A stretch of DNA of 64,000 nt from Arthrobacter sp. PAMC25564 (GTDB taxonomy: Bacteria; Actinomycetota; Actinomycetes; Actinomycetales; Micrococcaceae): contig NZ_CP039290.1 of assembly GCF_004798705.1 (NCBI RefSeq), forward strand, positions 1,550,001 to 1,614,000. Reading direction: 5' to 3'. Under the pieces are notes generated by a model, which worked only from the letters and a program-made list of their open reading frames with translations, made no database searches and was not told the DNA's origin. The position numbers were made by a program, and so were the translations under genes. This document shows positions 27,217 to 33,547 of this stretch, in pieces. The number at the start of each line of letters is the position of its first letter. Within the stretch, counting starts at the first letter, position 1.

Positions 27217-27962
27217 CGGTACAGTTCCGGCTTCTTGACCACTACCGGGCTGCCTTCCGTGGCGGTTGACGGTTCTTTCGTGAGCCACAAGCTCCCAAAG
27301 TGGGCGCCGAAGGCGATCTTGGCGGAATCGGCGTCGTTACGGGCAAAGGTCACGATCAGCTGTCCGTTCGGCAGTTCCGTATTGGCCTGGGTTGCAGGGT
27401 CGCTGCCGGCGGACTCCTTGGCCATCGCCCGCTGGACACTGGTCACCAGGACCTTATGGAAGACCTGCTGGGCGGTCTCGATATCGGGGGAGTCCTTCAA
27501 CGCGCCCTTATCGAAGAGGACAACGATGCCCACGGTGTCGCCGGCGGCGACACGTCCACCGACGACCTGCTGTGCGTCCAGTTGCACCGAGATCTCCTGC
27601 ATTCCGGCGGGAACGGGAACGGAACCCGGCGTGGACAGGGTATCCGGATCGGCCAGCCGTGCGCCGAGCAGAGGCTCTCCGGGCAGCAGCTCAACAGCTG
27701 CTACCTTGCCGTTCAATCCGTCCAGGCTCTTGAGTGCGCCGTTGGGGATCGAAGCGGACGGAAGGGATGTCAGCTTGACTGCGGATTTGATTTTTTCAAG
27801 ATCGGATCCCTTGGGGATCTGCTCCTGGAGGACCAGCACTTCGGCGGGCTGCAGGTCCTGTTGGGCCCTGGCTTCCGATCCTTGAACGTATGAGACCAAT
27901 AGCAGTGTGCCAACAATAGCCAGCACAAGTGCGACGATGCCTCCCAGCAGGCGAGTTTTCAC
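27213..27962 (-). CDS. cpaB: Flp pilus assembly protein CpaB/RcpC (SAF domain)
   Basis: 249 residues with GTG start and GGAAAGG upstream. An N-terminal membrane helix (LLGGIVALVLAIVGTLLLVSYV) is followed by an SAF-type beta-clip domain (AEVLVLQEQIPKGSDLE) and the RcpC segment (QEISVQLDAQQVVGGRVAAGDTVGIVVLF). In Gram-negative bacteria RcpC/CpaB works with the outer-membrane secretin; in this monoderm it must act on the cell wall side. The gene couples to cpaE by ATGA. Confidence 0.85.
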   Translation of the reverse strand: MKTRLLGGIVALVLAIVGTLLLVSYVQGSEARAQQDLQPAEVLVLQEQIPKGSDLEKIKSAVKLTSLPSASIPNGALKSLDGLNGKVAAVELLPGEPLLGARLADPDTLSTPGSVPVPAGMQEISVQLDAQQVVGGRVAAGDTVGIVVLFDKGALKDSPDIETAQQVFHKVLVTSVQRAMAKESAGSDPATQANTELPNGQLIVTFARNDADSAKIAFGAHFGSLWLTKEPSTATEGSPVVVKKPELYR

Positions 27963-28000
27963 TTTCCAGGCCTTTCCATGATGGCTCAGATCTTGCGAGC

Positions 28001-29026
28001 CTATTTTGTAAGTTGAATGCTTATGGCTCCGTAGGTCTTGGGGCCCCCGACGGAACCTGCCTCCTGGAGCGAGACATAGCGTACGAAGTTTCCGAAGAGT
28101 CCGGTGTCGGAGTTCTTCAAGCCCAAGGCCGTGTATTTTGCCTGGGCATCCGGCAACAGGAATGTGGTTCCCCCACCGTTGAATTGCCAGCCCCGGATGG
28201 AGATTTGAGCAAATGCTTCGATATGGAACTGTGCGTTGTTTCCGTTGCCTGTGGCATTGTCAAAAATCGGCACGAGTACTTCAACAGGCTTTCCGGCTTG
28301 CAGCGCTGTCTTCCAGCCCGCAAATTTCGCGTCGCAGGCCGAGGGGAAGTTATTCCCCGTGTCGGAACCGACATTGGGGCTCGCCAGGGTGACAAAGACT
28401 GTGCAAGGACCGCTTTGATCCAGCCAGCCGAATCCACCTGGGACTTCATGACCGGAGGAGGACGGCGTTGTGCACGTCCAGCCGGCCTGATTCGCCATTG
28501 AGCTTCCATGCTCCGGGAAGAACATCAGTCCCTTCTGGAACTGCGGATCGCTCTCGCAGTGCGAAAAAGTCAGCGGGACCACATTCGCTGCGCCGAATCC
28601 CCCGAATACTGCGGTTGCGCTGGCCCTTATGTCGGCCGTCTGGATGCCCAGCGCGCGGGCGAAGGTCAAAGAGAAAGAGTTGTTTCCAGCCGTATCCCGA
28701 GCCTGTGCCGTCACACTAACAGTCCCCGCACCCAGGTCCACCGTGATGGCGGAAACGTTGCTTGAGTTGTCGAGCGCGTTCCCGTCGGTATAGCTTTTCG
28801 CTGCGGAAGCCGGAGCAGTGCACTGTGTGTTTGCCGGATCCTTGCCGCAGATCTGGGCGATAGCCAAGGCTGCGGAGTCCGCACCGTTTTGCAGCTGGGC
28901 GTGTTCGGAGTACATGGTTGCCACGTCAACGGCGAAGGCTGCCATCCCCAGCAAGGCAACCATCAGGAAGGCGGCCAGCGGCGCGATGGCTCCGCGCTCG
29001 GGATCGTCACGCCCTATCCGCCGCAT
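28001..29026 (-). CDS. TadG-like Flp pilus-assembly protein
   Basis: 341 residues. The N-terminal putative Flp pilus-assembly TadE/G-like segment (GAIAPLAAFLMVALLGMAAFAVDVATMYS) carries one membrane helix. A large extracytoplasmic part contains eight or so cysteines and no vWA motif. Its start overlaps the tadE stop by 13 bp. It lies just upstream of cpaB (38 bp). By family it is a minor, surface-exposed component of the pilus system. Confidence 0.82.
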   Translation of the reverse strand: MRRIGRDDPERGAIAPLAAFLMVALLGMAAFAVDVATMYSEHAQLQNGADSAALAIAQICGKDPANTQCTAPASAAKSYTDGNALDNSSNVSAITVDLGAGTVSVTAQARDTAGNNSFSLTFARALGIQTADIRASATAVFGGFGAANVVPLTFSHCESDPQFQKGLMFFPEHGSSMANQAGWTCTTPSSSGHEVPGGFGWLDQSGPCTVFVTLASPNVGSDTGNNFPSACDAKFAGWKTALQAGKPVEVLVPIFDNATGNGNNAQFHIEAFAQISIRGWQFNGGGTTFLLPDAQAKYTALGLKNSDTGLFGNFVRYVSLQEAGSVGGPKTYGAISIQLTK

Positions 29027-29457
29027 CGCATGACGCCTTTGCTTGAAATGTCCAGGTTCGCCGGCATCCCTGGGATCAGCCCCGGAAGGGCGGTCATATA
29101 GGGAGTTACCAAATGGACGGTGACGATGACGTTGTCGCCCGGGGCGCAGACAGATCCGCCGGAGTAGGCGATGTCGATGTTCGCGGGGACCAGGGATGCG
29201 GTGGGAGCCGCACTCACACCAACGGCCTGGGCCGAGGGCTTGGTGAAACCGGCATCCGCGTAGTGGATGGCGGTGTAGCGGGCTGTTTCCCGGGCGGCTT
29301 CCGTGAGTGAAACCTGGATATTGAAACCCCGGCCGAACTCGAAGATTCCCAGAACCAGCACCAGGAAAATCGGCAGAACCAAGGCGAATTCAACTGCGAC
29401 CGCGCCCTGTTCCTTTTCGCATCCGGTGTGGCCGGCCGCCCGTCGCCGGGCAGACAT
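29014..29457 (-). CDS. TadE-like pseudopilin (first copy)
   Basis: 147 residues. A charged N-terminus is followed by QGAVAVEFALVLPIFLVLVLGI, the TadE prepilin-like motif with Glu at +5, and a short extracytoplasmic domain. It starts exactly at the flp1 stop (shared base at 29457), so the pilin and TadE are translationally coupled, unlike the other pilin gene. Confidence 0.85.
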   Translation of the reverse strand: MSARRRAAGHTGCEKEQGAVAVEFALVLPIFLVLVLGIFEFGRGFNIQVSLTEAARETARYTAIHYADAGFTKPSAQAVGVSAAPTASLVPANIDIAYSGGSVCAPGDNVIVTVHLVTPYMTALPGLIPGMPANLDISSKGVMRCGG

Positions 29458-29660
29458 CAGAAGCCGTCAATCACGGACTGAAAGCCAGTGATCAGCTGAC
29501 CGCCAAGAGTGCCGACAACGGCAATGATCGCGGCGGCGATGAGCGCCACCAGGAGGGCGTATTCGACGGCCGTCGCCCCTGCCTCGGTCGAAAGATTCCC
29601 CCATCGCCCGGCTTCCGATGCCCGCCGCATGACTGCCCTGTATTTCTTGAGACCTTGCAC
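29457..29660 (-). CDS. Flp-type pilin, second gene (67 residues)
   Basis: Small Flp pilin: a charged N-terminus of about 28 residues, the cleavage motif G|ATAVEYALLVALIAA and a hydrophobic helix, then the short tail GFQSVIDGF. The GTG start is chosen because GGAGG lies seven bases upstream. The start region lies in one of two 15-bp direct repeats. The longer leader and coupling to tadE suggest a minor pilin. Confidence 0.88.
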   Translation of the reverse strand: MQGLKKYRAVMRRASEAGRWGNLSTEAGATAVEYALLVALIAAAIIAVVGTLGGQLITGFQSVIDGF

Positions 29661-29689
29661 AACCCCTCCAACCTAGACCTTGCACAACC
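29650..29689 (-). repeat. 15-bp direct repeat at the second pilin start
   Basis: AGACCTTGCACAACC (plus strand) occurs at 29650-29664 and 29675-29689. Both copies contain a GTG on the minus strand, but only the gene-proximal one has GGAGG before it. The upstream GTG opens a different frame. Confidence 0.6.
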
Positions 29690-29704
29690 TGCAAGTGAAA
29701 GAAA

Positions 29705-29769
29705 GCCCAGGGGCGGACGCGGTGGCAGCGGAACTATTGCCCGAACTACCGCCGCCCCCGCCCCTGGGC
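29705..29769 (-). terminator. Hairpin between the two pilin genes (attenuator)
   Basis: GCCCAGGGGCGG (29705-29716) pairs perfectly with CCGCCCCTGGGC (29758-29769); the 41-base loop holds further GC-rich complementarity. On the minus strand it is followed by TTTCTTT. It lies 18 bases after the first pilin stop and could leave pilin mRNA in excess over the assembly genes. Confidence 0.65.
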
Positions 29770-29786
29770 GTCCCCCGCAGATCCGG

Positions 29787-29978
29787 CTACAGCTTGCCCG
29801 AGATTGTGTTGAACGCGTTGTTGATCTGGCCGCCGAGCGTTCCGACGATGGTGATGATAACGGCGGCGATCAGTGCCACGAGCAGCCCGTATTCAACGGC
29901 CGTTGCGCCCTTTTCAGAGGAGAATCGATCCTTGACGCCGGCGACGAAAGCAATCATTGAGACCATGAGACCAGTCAT
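29787..29978 (-). CDS. Flp-type major pilin (63 residues)
   Basis: First pilin gene of the main Tad transcript. 63 residues, with the cleavage motif KG|ATAVEYGLLVALIAA, the hydrophobic assembly helix and the tail FNTISGKL. The ATG follows AAGGAAA. It stands alone between a long AT-richer upstream region and a terminator-like hairpin, the arrangement expected for an abundantly made major pilin. Confidence 0.9.
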   Translation of the reverse strand: MTGLMVSMIAFVAGVKDRFSSEKGATAVEYGLLVALIAAVIITIVGTLGGQINNAFNTISGKL

Positions 29979-30257
29979 TTTAATTTCCTTTTCCAGAGTT
30001 TCGATTAGTTATTGCCATTTTTTACGGAGTTCCAGCAAATCCCCTTTTGCTATCCCCTGGAGTTCCGTTGGGACAACAATTGCACGGCAATTAACGGCCC
30101 GGCAATAACACCGGATACTCGACTTTTTGGCGGGAAATTACAGGTTCTACTTAGGTCAAAATGAGGGTGTACTCAGTTGGGTGTGGAGGTGAGGCAAAAA
30201 ACTACTTGGTTTGCTCAGCCAACTTACTAAGTCTGCCCAGTGCGGGCACTCCCAGGC
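29979..30257 (-). promoter_or_regulatory. 279-bp control region upstream of the pilin gene
   Basis: No gene. The composition is more AT-rich than the flanks. The minus strand has GGAACTCC twice, an AGCAAA/TTTGCT inverted repeat between them and two TTGCCG boxes. I see no convincing -35/-10 pair. It must hold the pilin promoter and possibly the prepilin peptidase 3' end signals. Confidence 0.4.
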
Positions 30258-30926
30258 CTACTGGGCCAGCAGAATGACGGCGATGCCGGCGGCGAGCATG
30301 GACGGGCCGTAGGCGACCTCCTGCGGCTTGTTGCCGCGGTTTTTCAGGACGACGAGGACGGAGGCGATGCCGCCCGCAACGAAGCCCAGGGCGCCGCCGT
30401 AGAACAGTGGGGACCAGCCTAGGTAGCCCAAGTACAGGCCGAGGGGTGCGGCGAGCTTGACGTCGCCCATCCCGAGGCCGTTTCGGCTGGTCAGGGCCAG
30501 TATGAGGTACAAAATGAACAATATTACGGCTCCGCTGAGGCCGCGGAGCAGATTTCCGGCATTGCCGGCCACTGCCGCGGCGAAGGCCAGGAGGAGTACT
30601 CCGGCGCCCAGCAAGGGGAGTACGAGCCGATTGGGCAGCAGGTGGTGAAGAAAGTCGATGCGGGTGAGCTGGATGCCGGCGATGGCCAGAACCAGGTAGG
30701 CGGGAAGCTCCGCAGAGGTGCCGAAGCGCCACGCGAGCAGTGCCGAGAGCGCAAAGCCGGCAGCCGCCGTCGTGATTCCTGGCCTTATGGCAGGCGGGCC
30801 GGCCAGCCGGGGGAGTAGGCGCGGGAGGATGAGGTGTTCCAGGAGCAGTCCAAGGCAGAGGCCGGCCGATCCGATCCCGGCGATGAAGAGCAGTGATGCG
30901 GAGCCGGTAGCGGCGGGATCAGGCAC
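30258..30926 (-). CDS. Prepilin peptidase, family A24 (TadV/CpaA type)
   Basis: Membrane aspartyl protease that cleaves Flp and TadE precursors after the Gly. The GTG at 30926 follows GGAGGAA and gives 222 residues. An upstream ATG would overlap the rplM promoter and is rejected. Both catalytic Asp motifs are visible: RIDFLHHLLPNRL and GLGMGDVKLAAPLG. There are seven or so hydrophobic segments. No N-terminal methylase cysteines are present, as in short TadV-type enzymes. First gene of the Tad locus on this strand. Confidence 0.9.
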   Translation of the reverse strand: MPDPAATGSASLLFIAGIGSAGLCLGLLLEHLILPRLLPRLAGPPAIRPGITTAAAGFALSALLAWRFGTSAELPAYLVLAIAGIQLTRIDFLHHLLPNRLVLPLLGAGVLLLAFAAAVAGNAGNLLRGLSGAVILFILYLILALTSRNGLGMGDVKLAAPLGLYLGYLGWSPLFYGGALGFVAGGIASVLVVLKNRGNKPQEVAYGPSMLAAGIAVILLAQ

Positions 30927-30984
30927 GGTTCCTCCAAGGATGCGACGGGCCGGCGGCGGGCTGGCTGCATCCGGACACCCCATT

Positions 30985-31014
30985 TTGACCCAGCTACCTG
31001 CCTTCGGCTACTAT
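30985..31014 (+). promoter_or_regulatory. Promoter of rplM-rpsI
   Basis: TTGACC (30985-30990), an 18-bp spacer and TACTAT (31009-31014) form a strong sigma-70-type match, diverging from the prepilin peptidase gene. Transcription would begin near 31021, leaving a leader of about 200 nt before rplM. Confidence 0.65.
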
Positions 31015-31222
31015 TGGTAGTCGTTGTGCGTGTCCTTTCTCGATGATGCGTGCCCGCTTGGGAATCCGGTTGCAGGATGACTACTCAACGTGCACATTCG
31101 AGACCTCAGGATTACTGGTTACATAGAGCCCTCACCTCTGTTCCGGTAGCGCATAGATAGTAGGTTCACCTTTAGCGTGACGCCTAAAACAAGAACGCCA
31201 GAACAAGAACGAGGCAAACACC

Positions 31223-31666
31223 GTGCGTACGTACACCCCGAAGCCCGGCGACATCAACCGCCAGTGGCACGTCATTGACGCCACAGACGTTGTCCTTGGT
31301 CGTCTCGCCAGCCAGACCGCAATCCTGCTGCGCGGCAAGCACAAGGCCACCTTTGCGTCCCACATGGACATGGGCGACTTCGTCATCATCATCAACGCTG
31401 AAAAGGTTGCCCTCACCGGCGCCAAGCTGGAGCAGAAGCGCGCCTACCGCCACTCCGGTTACCCGGGCGGCCTGACCTCGGTCACCTACGCGGAGCTGCT
31501 GGAAGCCAACCCGGTACGCGCCGTGGAGAAGGCCATCAAGGGCATGCTCCCGAAGAACTCCCTCGCTGCCCAGCAGCTGGGCAAGCTGAAGGTCTACCGG
31601 GGTGCCGAGCACCCCCACGCCGCCCAGCAGCCCAAGACTTTTGAAATCACCCAGGTCGCCCAGTAG
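31223..31666 (+). CDS. rplM: 50S ribosomal protein L13
   Basis: L13 (uL13) is an early 50S assembly protein. It has 147 residues; [19 protein letters not shown] and RHSGYPGGL are diagnostic. The start is GTG with only a weak GAGG upstream. Normally it follows truA; here the Tad locus separates them. Confidence 0.97.
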   Translation: MRTYTPKPGDINRQWHVIDATDVVLGRLASQTAILLRGKHKATFASHMDMGDFVIIINAEKVALTGAKLEQKRAYRHSGYPGGLTSVTYAELLEANPVRAVEKAIKGMLPKNSLAAQQLGKLKVYRGAEHPHAAQQPKTFEITQVAQ

Positions 31667-31702
31667 TCCTGGCCACCAACCAACTTTTTATCAAGGAGAA
31701 TC

Positions 31703-32212
31703 GTGGCTCAGAACGAAGAACTGACCACCGAGGCCGTTGTGGCTGAGGAAAACCTGACCAGCTACACCTCGGAAAGCGGTCCTGCGGAAGCGGAAGCGCC
31801 CAAGAAGGAACGCCCGGCCCTCACCGTCGCCGGCGCAGCAGTTGGCCGTCGCAAGGAAGCCGTCGCACGTGTCCGCATTGTGCCCGGCACCGGCAAGTGG
31901 ACCATCAACGGCCGCGAACTGGCCAACTACTTCCCGAACAAGCTGCACCAGCAGGACGTCAACGAACCCTTCAAGATCCTCGATCTTGACGGCGCCTACG
32001 ACGTCATTGCCCGCATCCACGGTGGCGGCATTTCCGGCCAGGCCGGTGCCCTGCGCCTCGGCATCGCCCGTTCACTGAACGAGATCGACACCGAGAACAA
32101 CCGCGCGACCCTGAAGAAGGCCGGTTACCTGCGCCGTGACGCCCGCGTCATCGAGCGTAAGAAGGCTGGTCTCAAGAAGGCCCGTAAGGCTCAGCAGTAC
32201 TCCAAGCGCTAA
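31703..32212 (+). CDS. rpsI: 30S ribosomal protein S9
   Basis: S9 (uS9) reaches P-site tRNA with its C-terminal SKR, which is present (KAQQYSKR). It has 169 residues, about 35 more than E. coli, through an acidic N-terminal extension. [17 protein letters not shown] and [19 protein letters not shown] are signatures. GTG start after AAGGAGA. A decayed partial copy of its 5' region lies at 33389-33538. Confidence 0.97.
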   Translation: MAQNEELTTEAVVAEENLTSYTSESGPAEAEAPKKERPALTVAGAAVGRRKEAVARVRIVPGTGKWTINGRELANYFPNKLHQQDVNEPFKILDLDGAYDVIARIHGGGISGQAGALRLGIARSLNEIDTENNRATLKKAGYLRRDARVIERKKAGLKKARKAQQYSKR

Positions 32213-32222
32213 AAATGCGCCT

Positions 32223-32260
32223 GCCCAACAGGCGGCCGCGCCAGCGGCCGCCTGTTGGGC
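32223..32260 (+). terminator. First terminator after rpsI
   Basis: GCCCAACAGGCGGCCGC (32223-32239) pairs perfectly over 17 bp with 32244-32260, 4-base loop. No U-tract follows directly. It is backed up by the hairpin at 32310. Confidence 0.85.
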
Positions 32261-32309
32261 CCCGCGGCGCCTTTTAGCGCCCGGATCCACAAGCGCCAAA
32301 TCCGCTTGC

Positions 32310-32350
32310 ACGGAAGCCCGTCCCGCCACCTCGGCGGGGCGGGCTTCCGT
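32310..32350. terminator. Second terminator after rpsI
   Basis: An 18-bp imperfect stem: ACGGAAGCCCG pairs with CGGGCTTCCGT, and CCCGCC with GGCGGG inside, followed by CGTTT. Its 3' half and loop recur at 33505-33538 as part of the rpsI remnant. Confidence 0.85.
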
Positions 32351-32378
32351 CGTTTGTCCAAGGTGTCTTGCCGGACGC

Positions 32379-33338
32379 TCAAAGACGTTCGCGGGTTGCC
32401 GGCCAGGGGCCCGGCCCTGACCGTCCATGAAGCAGCCCAATACGTGCCTCAGAGTTTTTCGCTTCCTCGGGCAACGGGGAACAGGCGAGATCTATGTCTT
32501 GCCCAGCCAGCCTTGTGAGTCTGGGGATTGCGGCCAACATCGTTAGCGGCAGGAGACCGACAAGTACGGGGGAAGCCAGGACCATGGCGGGAGCGACCAA
32601 CCAGGGCCACTGCTTTCGTGCCCCGATTACCACCAGGAGAACGGCGAGCAAGCAGCGCAACAGAAAGCTGGTTCGGCTGTCTGGTGTCCCATCCGTGTGA
32701 TCGAATAAGAACCGTAGCCAAGCGTGCCACTGCGTGGGGTCCAGAGCATACGAAACGATGACAATCAGCGCCAGTACACCAACGCCGTGCAGTAGCCGGC
32801 GCCAGTCGCCGCGCACGGCGAACCATAGAAGTCCGATTCCTGCGGTGACCTTTGTCAGGACCGGAAACGACCATGCGGCAGGCTTCTGCATGCCGACCAC
32901 GGCGGCGCCGGCAAGCAATACATAGATATTACCGATCAGGAGTTCCGGCATGCAGAGTAGAAAAACCGGGACTGACCATTTGATTGGGAGTGGCTTTACA
33001 AGCCAGAAGAGGACCGCTGCCTCTAGGCAGATCCATACCGCCAGGAAAAGCGGCCAGGAAAGCATGCCGAGGGGTCGGATCACAGCGAGGAAAACTGGCG
33101 AGTAGAGGTATGCATCTTTCTGGCCGGGCGCCCTGTCATACACCAGTTCGCTCTGTGCAGCAAGCCAGTAGGCATGAGCGTCTTGTCCTAGTGCGTCGTC
33201 GAGGACGGTGACTTTGACGGACTGAAATGCTATGACTAAACCGAGAAGCCATATTGGGAAAGGCGCCAACCGCGTCACCAAAGGGTACTTCATAGCGAAA
33301 TCCATCTTCTTCGGGTTCGGGCCAGAAATATTCCACAT
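32379..33338 (-). CDS. Membrane glycosyltransferase, GT87/DUF2029-like
   Basis: Polytopic protein of about 320 residues with roughly nine hydrophobic segments. The N-terminal part (TRLAPFPIWLLGLVIAFQSVKV; DDALGQDAHAYWLAAQ) with an acidic pair after the first helix and the YLYSPVFLAVIRPL segment resemble the GT87 family of polyprenyl-phosphate-mannose-dependent transferases (PimE-like). The start is uncertain: ATG at 33338 has GGAGG directly against it, and ATGs at 33305 and 33293 are alternatives. Starts beyond 33380 would read the antisense of the rpsI remnant. Lower GC than flanks suggests transfer. Acceptor unknown. Confidence 0.7.
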   Translation of the reverse strand: MWNISGPNPKKMDFAMKYPLVTRLAPFPIWLLGLVIAFQSVKVTVLDDALGQDAHAYWLAAQSELVYDRAPGQKDAYLYSPVFLAVIRPLGMLSWPLFLAVWICLEAAVLFWLVKPLPIKWSVPVFLLCMPELLIGNIYVLLAGAAVVGMQKPAAWSFPVLTKVTAGIGLLWFAVRGDWRRLLHGVGVLALIVIVSYALDPTQWHAWLRFLFDHTDGTPDSRTSFLLRCLLAVLLVVIGARKQWPWLVAPAMVLASPVLVGLLPLTMLAAIPRLTRLAGQDIDLACSPLPEEAKNSEARIGLLHGRSGPGPWPATRERL

Positions 33339-33388
33339 CCTCCGATAATGCCACGTCAGCGCCACGCAACGGCGCTTGCAGCTCAATG

Positions 33389-33538
33389 CTTTTGAAATCA
33401 CCCAGGTGGCCACCAACCAACTTTTTATCTAGGAGAATCTGGCTCAGGACGAAGAACTGACCACCGAGGCCGTTGTGGCTGGCCGCGCGCTGGCCAATTT
33501 CTTCCCGCCACCTCGGCGGGGCGGCCTTCCGTCGTTTT
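33389..33538 (+). pseudogene. Decayed partial copy of the rplM-rpsI junction and rpsI terminator
   Basis: Three blocks match the functional copy in the same order. 33389-33407 matches 31638-31656 (the rplM end) exactly. After a 14-base deletion that removes the rplM stop, 33408-33480 matches 31671-31744 with three differences, one deleting the G of the rpsI start codon. 33481-33506 resembles 31910-31935, and 33505-33538 matches the terminator 32322-32355 with one change. It has no coding capacity. The near identity suggests a recent duplication or recombination scar. Confidence 0.9.
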
Positions 33539-33547
33539 CTGTGCCTG

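Noticed and set aside
30202..30732. 176-codon minus-strand frame overlapping the prepilin peptidase
   Set aside because: Arg/Pro/Gly-rich shadow; the other frame has both A24 aspartate motifs and a good ribosome-binding site.
33339..33416. N-terminal extension of the GT87 gene to 33416
   Set aside because: The first residues would be translated from the antisense of the rplM remnant and the extension lacks a membrane or family feature.
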